A stretch of 64,000 nucleotides of DNA from Deltaproteobacteria bacterium (GCA_009668975.1 SBEG01000002.1:62001-126000); one strand, 5' to 3'; counted from the first letter of the stretch, positions 52,618 to 60,568 are shown. Made by a program: numbers and translations. The notes: generated by a model from the letters alone, not told the origin.

Positions 52618-52834
52618 CGGACATCATGCAAACCTGCTTGGCTGCATCGAGGGATATGAGGTAGTCCTTTGAAGGGCGGCCACCTTTGGGGTTTTTGCCC
52701 TTTTCGGCAGAAACTACATAGTCAATCCCATCAACCAGCATGGCCCTTACAATCTGCTCTTTGATCCAATGTGCGAAAGCGTCCTTTACACCCAAAGCCT
52801 TATGAAGTTCCCGCGCGTCTACAGCGTTGACACC
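52618..52834 (-). pseudogene. AntA/AntB-type antirepressor remnant
   Basis: On the minus strand the frame encodes VNAVDARELHKALGVKDAF, then AHWIKEQIVRAMLVDGIDYVV and GGRPSKDYLISLDAAKQV, the AntA antirepressor domain. It lacks a proper start codon (frame runs to TAA at 52886-52888 without ATG, GTG or TTG except a TTG inside the domain at 52795) and it ends at the integrase stop codon (52617), where the sequence becomes integrase shadow. The C-terminal DNA-binding part is missing. It is a fragment left by recombination. Confidence 0.75.
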
Positions 52835-52851
52835 TGAAGGTGAACATGAGG

Positions 52852-53397
52852 GGAAAATAAACAGATTGATGGTATATTCAAGATGTTATATATGCAGTAA
52901 GTTGAATACAATGTAACACCCTGGAAGGTATGGAGAATGGGGAAACATGAGGAGTTGCTATTAACTGATCACCTAAAGGGATACCTCATGTTCACATTGA
53001 CCGGATACAAGAGTTCTCTCTTCTGTATTTTCCTATACTTGCTTTTACTTTGTAATTGTACTAATCCAGGGTGATAAATTATCAGGGTGATACTCGTTAT
53101 TGGCATTATGTTTGCATAAAAAGCCCCCCCCTATGTGATACATAATGTTTTACACGATAGTCTCTACTTAGCATAAGAATATTCAAAGTAATAAGTAGTA
53201 ACAGTACCCCTTATGACTACCTTTATCAGCTACTAGAGAGAAACACTAATGTTACCCTTATGTTTACCCTTATGTATTACCTTATGTTTACCCTAATGTA
53301 TCCTTTACTGATTTATACTACTACTTTCCCCCTTGGGTGTGCGTGAGAAGATTCCTGTATCATTCCAGGTGATTACATACACCACTTATTAGCTTTT
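52852..53397. other. AT-rich repeat region, no gene
   Basis: About 550 bases of AT-rich DNA without a convincing gene. Contents: GTGAACATGAGG at 52840-52851 and its exact inverse CCTCATGTTCAC at 52984-52995, and five tandem 12-base units of the form ATGTTTACCCTT at 53249-53305. These are iteron-like. The region separates the integrase from the serine recombinase. Confidence 0.6.
53249..53305. repeat. Iteron-like tandem repeat, 12-base unit
   Basis: Five successive units resemble ATGTTTACCCTT with small changes (ATGTTACCCTT, ATGTTTACCCTT, ATGTATTACCTT, ATGTTTACCCTA, ATGTATCCTTT). The 11-12 base period keeps the same face of the helix, as in Rep-binding iterons or operator arrays. Confidence 0.7.
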
Positions 53398-53952
53398 CTA
53401 GCTGTTCAAGTATCTGTAAAGGGTGTCTCTTGAAATACCCATGTCACGCGCTATCTGTGCTCTTGGTTCTCCGGCCTCCGCTCTTCTCCTGAGTTCATCT
53501 ATCCGCTGTTCTGTCATTTCCTGCTTTCTTCCTTTGTATGCACCCCTTGCCTTTGCTAATTGCACACCTTCCTTTTGCCGTTCCTTGATAAGTGTTCTCT
53601 CAAACTCAGCAACCGCACCCATAATTGATAGCATCAGGTTTGCCATTGGGGAGTCTTCCCCGGTAAATGTAAGATTCTCTTTGACGAACTGAACAGCCAC
53701 ACCGCGCCCTGTAAGTTCCTTCACGATCTGCCTGAGGTCATCAAGGCTACGGGCGAGCCGATCCATTGAGTGAACCACTAGGGTGTCACCCTGGCGTACA
53801 TATTGAAGAGCTTCCTTTAATGCTGGCCGGTTTGTATCCTTACCAGAAACCTTGTCTTCAAATACTTTGTCTAGTTTTATGCCGTCTAGCTGCCTTGCTG
53901 TGTTCTGAAGGACCGAAGAAACCCGAATGTACCCGATACGTTGAACTTTCAT
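53398..53952 (-). CDS. Serine recombinase (resolvase/invertase family)
   Basis: A 184-residue recombinase from ATG 53952, with AAGGGGGTG upstream; the frame runs open further upstream but that part is not protein-like. The catalytic serine is Ser12 in IGYIRVSSVLQNTARQLDG, with the family motifs VVHSMDRLARSLDDL and ENLTFTGEDSPMANLMLSIMGAVAEFERTLIKERQKEG (residues about 93-130) and a C-terminal helix-turn-helix (ARDMGISRDTLYRYL). It could resolve, invert or mobilise the island. Direct repeats upstream could be its site. Confidence 0.93.
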   Translation of the reverse strand: MKVQRIGYIRVSSVLQNTARQLDGIKLDKVFEDKVSGKDTNRPALKEALQYVRQGDTLVVHSMDRLARSLDDLRQIVKELTGRGVAVQFVKENLTFTGEDSPMANLMLSIMGAVAEFERTLIKERQKEGVQLAKARGAYKGRKQEMTEQRIDELRRRAEAGEPRAQIARDMGISRDTLYRYLNS

Positions 53953-54429
53953 CTTACACCCCCTTGGAATGAATAAACTGTACGATATACATTTAAGACG
54001 TGCATCAAAGATTGTCAAGAATATTTTTCGTACACTTAAATCTGACAGGAAAACAAAGGGTGTCTTACGTCCGGCTAGAGTGTACTTAAATCTGACAACT
54101 AAATGGTCTAGTGCTGCCATGTCTAGTGTTGTACTTGGCAGGGATATAAGCGAGGGATTGAAGCAGGGGGTACCACAGGCACCCAGGAGCACACAAGGGT
54201 ACCCCCACGGGGGGGAAATTCATGTTCACTCACCCCCGATATGCCCTTTCACATTTTTGCAGTATTTTGGAAAACTGTTAGATAGCACGCACAATTCTTG
54301 TTCGTCTTATTTTCCCATACCTCAGTATACCCTTGAAGGTTTGCCTTCAGAAATCGTGAGCTAGCTGTATAGTTAAAGCTAAGGGGAACCCTTTCAGATT
54401 CCCCTTATGTTCAAGCTAAGGTTTGTTCC
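53953..54429. other. Resolvase upstream region with direct repeats
   Basis: GTACACTTAAATCTGACA (54030-54047) and GTGTACTTAAATCTGACA (54080-54097) differ at two positions and are 50 bases apart, upstream of the recombinase. They are candidate res or operator sites. No gene is convincing here. A stem AAGGGGAA/TTCCCCTT at 54381-54406 ends the big minus-strand gene. Confidence 0.6.
54381..54406 (-). terminator. Possible terminator after the giant gene
   Basis: AAGGGGAA (54381-54388) pairs with TTCCCCTT (54399-54406). On the minus strand it follows the 1486-residue gene. The T run is weak. Confidence 0.45.
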
Positions 54430-57400
54430 TTACTCTTGGTTCATAAACTCTTCATGTCTCTTCTGGATCGCCTGAGGCAATTCAGGGTATTTCTCAAAGA
54501 GTTCATAGGCTGCATCACTTTTCGTTTGTCTCATCAAGGTTCTGATTAGTTCCTGCTTGGATGAGGGGTGTCCCTTCTCTTCGTTGAGTTCTTGAAACCA
54601 CTGTTCACCCACAATACCATCCAAGGCTTCCTTGAGTTTCTTACCCCTGATACCCACAAGTTCTGAGTTTTGCTCAACAGACAGCGGAACCTTACTGATC
54701 TGCTTCATGCTCCGGTTGTCACTTTGGGTATCAATGTTCAGCTTGTCAAAGAGCTGTCGTACCGGATCTTTAGAGGCTGTTGAGGCAATAATAGGGGAAA
54801 TAATGTCAGGGCCTAAGGCACCTTCAGGCACAATAGGTTCACCGAATATGTCCATCTTAGGGGGTAACGTTTCAGAGAGTCCCGGTATCTTGGCTTTCAC
54901 AGAGTCCATGAATGATACGGTATCCCTTATTGTAGGATCAGTTAAGCGTTCAGCCGCCCCGACACCTGAAGGCACCCAGGAGAGCGTAAAGTTCTTTACA
55001 AAGGCATCAGCCTTACTGTCACCCGCTGAGATAGCATCTAACAGCTCAACCATACCTTTCAGCATGGTCTTTGAGGTAAGGTTCCTTGAGACCGCAATTA
55101 GTGCCGCCGTCCCTGCTTTCTTGGCTTCCTCATCGTCATCGGCATACTGGAGAATATCAAAGGCATCAGCGGCAAGGCCCAGGAACGAAGATATAGGGTC
55201 CAATCGGTTATACGAATAATACTTGTCACCGATCCTCACCGAATACGGTTGCCAGCCTGAGACCTTCTTAGACATCATGTTCTTGTCACCACCGCCTGTG
55301 ATGAGTCCTGAAGAGGCAAGCTGATAGGCTCCAAACATCAGGAGACCACCTGTGGCCCACCTGGAAGCAATCTCTGCTTTCTGCTCCCGAGTGCCATTCC
55401 TCAAAATCTCCCGCACTTCCGATTGATACATGGTAAGCCCAGGGATTCTGTCAGTAACGTAGTGGATCAGGTTTGTAGGGGTTCTGGTAAAGGGTATGAA
55501 AAGCTGTAGGACGGGGTGATCTGCTACTACCCTATTTAAAGATCCTAAGATTCCCTTAGGGTTCGCCGTAAAGGTATTACTCCGAGTTGTCTCTAAGGCC
55601 CTTGCAAGAATGTCCTCACTCGGGACATCCACCAGCTCAGACTTTAAAGAAGCCACACGTTTAGCTAAGGCTTTACCCTCAAGGCCCTCGGATACCGCTG
55701 TTCTGTATGCCTCAAGGTACGCTTCCCTGTGGAGTGCCGCCCTTTGGTTGACTACTTTAAAGAACTCATCCTCAGCACCCAAGGCATCAAAGGTTGTCCT
55801 TAAGAACTTCCCTGAGGCATCAACACCTTTCCCTAGAGCACCGTCCATGCCTAATGCTGTTGCAAGGTAGTCAACACCTTTCCCCAAAGGCATCTCCTTA
55901 AAGGTATCATAAGAGATTCCAGGGGTGAGGTCTGTACCGTCTATCTTGGAGATAAGGGGGTCTATCGTGAACTGTGAAGTTTTCCAGGCCCTTTTAGCGA
56001 GTCTCAAGGCATCAAACCACGCCTCACCCTGAGATAACCCTTCAAACAAAGCCTTGGCATCCCCTAAGCCTCTTCCTGAGAACACCCCCGCAAGAGTGGC
56101 CTCACCGAAGTTCATCATGCCAGCTAAGAAGTTACCGCTTATGTTCGCCGCATGTGTCACCGGATTGGACAACAAAACCGTCCTATGTAGCTCATTGAGA
56201 AAACGCAAGGTAGGAGACTTGACGATACCCCGAAGGTATCTATTTACCTTGATCTGATCGCCTTCCCTCACAATATCTTTCAGCTTCTGTACTGCCGCCA
56301 CCAGCTGCTTCTTACCACCTTGTGTCTCCATGAGCTTAGAAACTGAATCGAAGTCAAGGCGTACCGTATCAGCTGCAATCTTCATCGAGTTCAAGGCCCT
56401 TGCTACCTCAGTTTGACTTCCTTTCACCTCAGCCTGGACCGCTGCTGCCAAAGAGGTCAGCTCCTTGAACTTCATCAAGAGGTCAGCCGGGGGGTCATTA
56501 TGTGCAAGAATCTGGTCTGTCACCTCTAACAACGGGGTCTTGATCGAATTCATTGCTACCCTAGCGGCCAAAAGCCTTTCAGACAGCTTCCTTGTATCTT
56601 TGGAGAGCATGTTGACATTCTGAAGGTTCACCCCAAGTTCGTTAGCACCCTTCAACGTCTCCTCAAACGAGACCACACCCCTTGTCATCTTAGCTGTTTC
56701 TTCAGGGATATGCTGAGAGATGAGGTTTGTGAGGCCGTCTATTGCTTCCTTAAGATCTTCAGGAGCGCTGATACCTTTGAAATTGAAGTCTTTACCTACT
56801 TCCTTAGAGACAGTCTCCAGGTCTCCATCACGAAGCGCCTGAACAAGAGCCTGTGTTTTACCTTCAGGTATCTTCACTAGGGGTTTGTACTTGAGTTTTA
56901 CCCATCCAGAATTAAGCACACCGTCAAGCGCTTCAAGGTTGTTTCCGTGTTTACTTATTATTTCCCGTACGTTGTTGACTATCTCTAGTGACCTTTCAAC
57001 CTGTTTTCTACTTTCAAGCGGTAAGTGCTTATTGTCCAATGCTTCTTGGTAGCTTTTCTGTGTGTGTTCAAGATCTGAATCAGCTTGCTTGATGCGTTCA
57101 AGAATGCCTTCCCTTGCAACAGCCTTATCCTCAGGTGTCCCGTGTAGATAACTCCTGATCTTCTTGGCACCAACATAACCACCGGAACCGATCAGAAGGC
57201 CGATCCCTATATCCTCCCAGGAACCCACCTTACCATCACCATTGTAGTCAAAGAAGAGACCTGAAGATCCCCCGAGACCGGCTGAAGCTATGCCGCCCTG
57301 GAGTCCTACACCGGCTGAACCCTTCTCATTCCCAATGATGTTACCAAAGGAGTCAAGGAGACCTGTAACCGTTTTCTTTTCAGCTGTAGCTATCTCCTGG

Positions 57401-58890
57401 AGCTTGGTAGGCAATACCGCTTCATCTATAACCGGAATGTCTTTTACTGCGAAAGGCTTACCGCTAGGGTCAAGAATAGCGCTTCTACCTAATGGTTCAT
57501 CAAGAGTGTACTTCGGTAGAATCTGAGGTGTTGCATAGCTATTCGTCATGGCATCACCTTCAGTTTTCAATGAAGGGATTTCCAGGAGCGGATCATTAGG
57601 GAGAGAATTAAGTTCCCCCTCAGGTGTCCCTGTTACCGGTACTTTCTCCCCTGAAATGTCAGAGACTACCTCAATGTTTGCTTCCTTGTTTGCCTTGTTA
57701 GCAGCTAACTGGTTATCAACCTCAGACGCTATATCATCAAAGCTTCTCTCCGGTTCTAACTTGGTGAGTGCTGCAATGCGTCCGGTCCTGGTAGCGTTTA
57801 TCAGTCTTTCCTGGATTGCCTCAGGGGTGAGTGTAGAGAGGTTTTCCTTAGGGGCAGTTACAAAGGCATCCTTTATGGGGTCTGCGGTTGCCGGTTTAGT
57901 TGAACCTTGTGCGTAAGGATTGTTGAGCTTTGGTTCAACATAAGGGGCCTCTTTGGGAGTCCCCTTAACGAACTGCTCAGAGAGTTCATCCTTGACTGCT
58001 GGTGCTGTATTCGGCCTAGGAACTATAGAAGCCCCTTTATCAGCACTTCCGGTAGGTACAGGTTGCAATTCCCGTATCGCCTTGGCTTCTTTCGCAAGGA
58101 CTTCCTGTGCTGCTGCTAAAGCTTCCTCCCCCGGTTTCCCTGAGGTTTTAAGAGTCTTAGCCGCCTTGTAAGCCTTAAGGGAACTGAAGAGGGCCTTAGA
58201 TCCTTCGATACCCATATCAAACCCGATACCTAACAAGGCGTTCTCCAGGCCGTTCTTTAGACGTGCAACCGCCTTGGAGTCATCGGGGGAAGCCTCAAGG
58301 TATTCAGTAATCGGATTCTGGAAGGAAGGCACTTGCTGAATCATATTAGAAAGTCTTGCCTCATAAGGATCAAAGCCGACCATAGAAGCAGTACCACCGG
58401 CAATAGCAGCCTGTCCTATACGAGCACCTGTTGTGAGCTTGGCACCCTTAGTCAGCACCCCCGCTACCCTGTTGATAGGGAGAAAGGCGGTAACGAATTG
58501 AGTGATACCTGAGGAGACACCATAAGCTGTACCATGCCCCTCCTGACTCGCCTTCAGTGTTTCCTTATTGATCCCTGTCACGTTATGCAGAAGATCTTTA
58601 AAGGCGTGGTCGTTGTAATCGTCACCTCTTAAGAAGTCAATCTTGGCTACGTAGTTACTCATGTCATCTAAACTATCAAAGAGTTCGTATGCTGCCTTCT
58701 TGACACCCTGAGCACCGCCCTTTGCTATCTCTGTGAGCATCCCAGGTTTCTTACCCTCAGGTGTAACTTTAGGAGCCTCTACAGGTTTTTGTACTTCAAA
58801 CTGCTTATACATTTCGCGCAGCTCACTCATCTGCTTTGCGTGATAGTTGCTCGCAACCTTACGTTGATGACGTGAGGATATATCTGGCAT
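54430..58890 (-). CDS. Giant phage-type protein (ejection/internal virion-like), 1486 residues
   Basis: This is the largest gene of the window and the island's main cargo. The chain is long, mostly helical, with Ala/Gly-rich amphipathic or membrane-like segments at about 110-170 and 1150-1180. An EF-hand-type calcium loop (DYNGDGKVGSWE, from residue 548) sits at the start of a membrane-like stretch. The later part has NELHRTVLLSNPVTHAANISGN (in pieces: LHRTVLLSNPVTHAANI, from about residue 905) and LFIPFTRTPTNLIHYVTDRIP, patterns I recall from large phage virion proteins that enter the cell with DNA. There is no signal peptide. Capsid and tail genes are absent. The family assignment is from memory and is tentative. 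Confidence 0.7.
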   Translation of the reverse strand: MPDISSRHQRKVASNYHAKQMSELREMYKQFEVQKPVEAPKVTPEGKKPGMLTEIAKGGAQGVKKAAYELFDSLDDMSNYVAKIDFLRGDDYNDHAFKDLLHNVTGINKETLKASQEGHGTAYGVSSGITQFVTAFLPINRVAGVLTKGAKLTTGARIGQAAIAGGTASMVGFDPYEARLSNMIQQVPSFQNPITEYLEASPDDSKAVARLKNGLENALLGIGFDMGIEGSKALFSSLKAYKAAKTLKTSGKPGEEALAAAQEVLAKEAKAIRELQPVPTGSADKGASIVPRPNTAPAVKDELSEQFVKGTPKEAPYVEPKLNNPYAQGSTKPATADPIKDAFVTAPKENLSTLTPEAIQERLINATRTGRIAALTKLEPERSFDDIASEVDNQLAANKANKEANIEVVSDISGEKVPVTGTPEGELNSLPNDPLLEIPSLKTEGDAMTNSYATPQILPKYTLDEPLGRSAILDPSGKPFAVKDIPVIDEAVLPTKLQEIATAEKKTVTGLLDSFGNIIGNEKGSAGVGLQGGIASAGLGGSSGLFFDYNGDGKVGSWEDIGIGLLIGSGGYVGAKKIRSYLHGTPEDKAVAREGILERIKQADSDLEHTQKSYQEALDNKHLPLESRKQVERSLEIVNNVREIISKHGNNLEALDGVLNSGWVKLKYKPLVKIPEGKTQALVQALRDGDLETVSKEVGKDFNFKGISAPEDLKEAIDGLTNLISQHIPEETAKMTRGVVSFEETLKGANELGVNLQNVNMLSKDTRKLSERLLAARVAMNSIKTPLLEVTDQILAHNDPPADLLMKFKELTSLAAAVQAEVKGSQTEVARALNSMKIAADTVRLDFDSVSKLMETQGGKKQLVAAVQKLKDIVREGDQIKVNRYLRGIVKSPTLRFLNELHRTVLLSNPVTHAANISGNFLAGMMNFGEATLAGVFSGRGLGDAKALFEGLSQGEAWFDALRLAKRAWKTSQFTIDPLISKIDGTDLTPGISYDTFKEMPLGKGVDYLATALGMDGALGKGVDASGKFLRTTFDALGAEDEFFKVVNQRAALHREAYLEAYRTAVSEGLEGKALAKRVASLKSELVDVPSEDILARALETTRSNTFTANPKGILGSLNRVVADHPVLQLFIPFTRTPTNLIHYVTDRIPGLTMYQSEVREILRNGTREQKAEIASRWATGGLLMFGAYQLASSGLITGGGDKNMMSKKVSGWQPYSVRIGDKYYSYNRLDPISSFLGLAADAFDILQYADDDEEAKKAGTAALIAVSRNLTSKTMLKGMVELLDAISAGDSKADAFVKNFTLSWVPSGVGAAERLTDPTIRDTVSFMDSVKAKIPGLSETLPPKMDIFGEPIVPEGALGPDIISPIIASTASKDPVRQLFDKLNIDTQSDNRSMKQISKVPLSVEQNSELVGIRGKKLKEALDGIVGEQWFQELNEEKGHPSSKQELIRTLMRQTKSDAAYELFEKYPELPQAIQKRHEEFMNQE

Positions 58891-58893
58891 GTG

Positions 58894-59049
58894 TTATTCA
58901 CTCTCCAATTTCTTTGGTCTTTTACCGAAACGGTAGGGGTAAAGGTCACATCTAGTAACGGTACAAAGGCGTACCTCTTGTTTCGATCCACAAGAGCAAT
59001 CAAGGCATTTAGCCCTTATTGCCTTCATAGGGGTCAATACATTTTCCAT
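58894..59049 (-). CDS. Small Cys-rich phage protein, 51 residues
   Basis: This gene is below the usual ORF length cut. It starts at ATG 59049 with GGAGAAG upstream and ends four bases before the giant gene. The sequence KAIRAKCLDCSCGSKQEVRLC and CDLYPYRFGKRP is a recognisable small phage protein pattern (four to five Cys, Tyr-Pro-Tyr-Arg) seen near phage structural or replication genes. Zinc binding is likely. The strong motif makes a real gene probable although it is so short. Confidence 0.8.
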   Translation of the reverse strand: MENVLTPMKAIRAKCLDCSCGSKQEVRLCTVTRCDLYPYRFGKRPKKLESE

Positions 59050-59149
59050 TTCTTCTCCGTTTTGTTGAGCTAGCTATAGGTTTTCTTGATTCAATAGGAA
59101 GGGTAAAGGGTTAGGCAGGGGGTTTGCGGGGCAATGAAGAAAAGTGACA

Positions 59150-59293
59150 CTATTTACGGTCAAGAAGGCGAGCACCGGCAACAGACGCGGCCTTGTCAAA
59201 TGCTGTAAGGACTTCATTTTTGCCCCATCCGGTTTTCTTGGAAAGTTCCTTGACGAATTCCTCACGGATAGTCTTGATATAATCTTCGTTCAT
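59150..59293 (-). CDS. Small hypothetical protein, 47 residues
   Basis: This short gene runs from ATG 59293 (AGGAGA upstream) to TAG. The sequence MNEDYIKTIREEFVKELSKK, TGWGKNEVLTAFDKAA and SVAGARLLDRK is helical and charged. I do not recognise it. Its position, ribosome site and codon use like the neighbours support it. It is the second gene of a minus-strand string of small genes leading to the giant gene. Confidence 0.65.
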   Translation of the reverse strand: MNEDYIKTIREEFVKELSKKTGWGKNEVLTAFDKAASVAGARLLDRK

Positions 59294-59314
59294 GTTTCAT
59301 TCTCCTTTCTGAAT

Positions 59315-59566
59315 TTACAGGACACCTTTAGCGGCCCTCAAGGTTTCTTTTGCTTCGGTTTCGATCTTTCCTGATCTTCTCATTCTTTCCAGGTGTTCAG
59401 AGTAGTGACGAATGGCGCGGCGGACTATTACGGACCCGCTAAACTGGTTACCGTGTTCCTGGAAGGTTTCCCGGCATGACGTGAGACATACATAACTGAA
59501 GTTATCAAGGTTGAAATGTCGGTTCTCTCCTTGGTTTCTACTCACTCCCTTTTGATTCTGTTGCAA
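59315..59566 (-). CDS. Small protein resembling ribbon-helix-helix
   Basis: The 83-residue product starts at TTG 59566 with a perfect AAGGAGGTGA site upstream. A short beta-like strand (RHFNLDNF) is followed by two helices and the phrase SVIVRRAIRHYSEHLERM, which resembles an Arc/MetJ-type dimer. It may regulate the island. The function is inferred from this pattern only. It is the first gene of the string 59566, 59293, 59049, 58890. Confidence 0.65.
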   Translation of the reverse strand: MQQNQKGVSRNQGENRHFNLDNFSYVCLTSCRETFQEHGNQFSGSVIVRRAIRHYSEHLERMRRSGKIETEAKETLRAAKGVL

Positions 59567-59764
59567 TGTATCACCTCCTTTTTAGTTGTACGCTTTGGTG
59601 TATACGCCGGTTATGCAAAAAAGGTGTTCTCTCTATAGTGTCCGTCTGAAAGTGGAAAAAGTGGGATAAACTCAAGACTGGCGCGGCGGGAAGGGGTGTA
59701 AGAGGGGGGGAGAAAAAGGGGCATCGGAAAACGTCACCTAGCCCCCTGAATAAATCTGTATTGC

Positions 59765-59986
59765 CTACGTTTGAATTTCCGGTTCAACGTCTTTGAGTAA
59801 TGCGGCATATGTGTGTTTTATCTTCTGATTGAACAGCGTGAGTGAGTCTCTAATGGATTCGGGAAGGGTATCCCATTCGGCATACTGATGCGTTTTCCCC
59901 TGACGAACATACACGTCAATGCCTTCACTTACGTCAATTACCATGTCGTCCAATTCCACGATAAGCTCCACGATGTAGACCTCCAT
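59765..59986 (-). CDS. Small hypothetical protein, 73 residues
   Basis: The sequence MEVYIVELIVELDDMVIDVSEG, then IDVYVRQGKTHQYAEWDTLPESIRDSLTLFN is a mixed alpha/beta protein with no family I recognise. It has no clear ribosome site. The gene lies 198 bases upstream of the string of small genes. It is listed with low confidence. Confidence 0.4.
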   Translation of the reverse strand: MEVYIVELIVELDDMVIDVSEGIDVYVRQGKTHQYAEWDTLPESIRDSLTLFNQKIKHTYAALLKDVEPEIQT

Positions 59987-60217
59987 TAGAAAAGTTTGTT
60001 ACCATGTGGCCGGTAATCTAGCAAGGTAATGAAAGATCTGTCAAGGTAAAATATCAATTAAAACAAATAGTTATGTTGTATTATCGAAACTGTCTCACTT
60101 TGGAAACTGTTTCTTTGAATTGAGGGATACTAATTGGTGATAATTGTGGTAATGTTCAGGGCGTTATAGTGCGCGGGTCACGGGTCAGAACATTAAGAAA
60201 AAAAAGGGGGGGGGGCT

Positions 60218-60421
60218 ATGTGGGATTTGATTGAATTTGGTTTAGCACTGATAGGTTTCTTGGCTTTGTGCTTTAAGGGAGTTGACTTCCTGAGCAAAAA
60301 AGTGGGGCCACTTTATGGAATAGGTATACTGTTTGCCGGGGTTGTGGGTTTCGGCTACATATTAGCTAACTTACCGAATAGAAAAGGATCTAATTGCAAG
60401 ACTTCTACAGACTCTAATTGA
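60218..60421 (+). CDS. Small membrane protein, 67 residues
   Basis: The product starts at ATG 60218 behind a ten-base G run, and has two membrane helices (LIEFGLALIGFLALCF and YGIGILFAGVVGFGYILAN). It ends in a short polar tail. It is the only plus-strand gene at the right end of the island. I do not recognise it; small two-helix proteins of islands include holins and toxins, but this is a guess. The run of G residues could shift frame or expression. Confidence 0.5.
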   Translation: MWDLIEFGLALIGFLALCFKGVDFLSKKVGPLYGIGILFAGVVGFGYILANLPNRKGSNCKTSTDSN

Positions 60422-60438
60422 AAATACTTTCAAAAAGT

Positions 60439-60474
60439 GGTACACAAGTATGGTACACTAAACAAAAGTACACC
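60439..60474. repeat. GGTACAC arm-type repeats at the right end
   Basis: GGTACAC at 60439-60445 and 60452-60458 and GTACACC (inverse) at 60468-60474 lie just inside attR. Matching copies lie inside attL at 50939-50945 (inverse) and 50954-50960. The pattern fits integrase arm sites. Confidence 0.65.
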
Positions 60475-60514
60475 TGAATGTGATCGTGTGTTTTCAACAA
60501 GTTACGGTGTGAGA

Positions 60515-60536
60515 TTTCGGACTTGGGTTCGATTCC
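60515..60536 (+). repeat. Diverged second copy of the tmRNA T-arm
   Basis: TTTCGGACTTGGGTTCGATTCC resembles the tmRNA stretch at 50852-50873 (TCTTCGGACGCGGGTTCGATTCC) with a few differences. It lies ten bases before the exact attR core. It may be a relic of an earlier integration. Confidence 0.6.
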
Positions 60537-60545
60537 GACAAAAGT

Positions 60546-60568
60546 TTCGATTCCCGCCACCTCCACCA
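60546..60568 (+). other. attR: second copy of the tmRNA 3' end
   Basis: These 23 bases are identical to 50865-50887, TTCGATTCCCGCC followed by ACCTCCACCA. They close the island and begin the original downstream flank. Confidence 0.93.

Larger units (their letters stand above)
50888..60568. mobile_element. ssrA-integrated genomic island, 9.7 kb
   Basis: The island is bounded by the 23-base repeat at 50865-50887 and 60546-60568. It carries a tyrosine integrase next to attL, an antirepressor fragment, a serine recombinase, an AT-rich repeat region, at least five tiny genes and one 1486-residue phage-like protein. Copies of GGTACAC/GTGTACC flank both ends (50939, 50954, 60439, 60452, 60468) as candidate integrase arm sites. 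There is no capsid, terminase, portal or tail gene. The base composition is AT-richer than the flanks in the non-coding parts. This suggests a phage satellite or a decayed prophage. Confidence 0.85.

Noticed and set aside
53080-53330. Possible CRISPR-like array in the island
   Set aside because: The repeated unit is 11-12 bases without spacers; direct tandem units do not fit a CRISPR.
53969-54364. Plus-strand frame of 131 residues between the recombinase and the giant gene
   Set aside because: It has no ribosome site and no family pattern and runs through the direct repeats.
58891-59073. Plus-strand 60-residue frame
   Set aside because: The minus strand of the same stretch holds the recognisable Cys-motif phage gene with a ribosome site.
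60528-60568. Possible tRNA gene at the right island end
   Set aside because: Only T-arm and acceptor-like pieces are present, with no D-arm or anticodon arm; it is a tmRNA tail copy.
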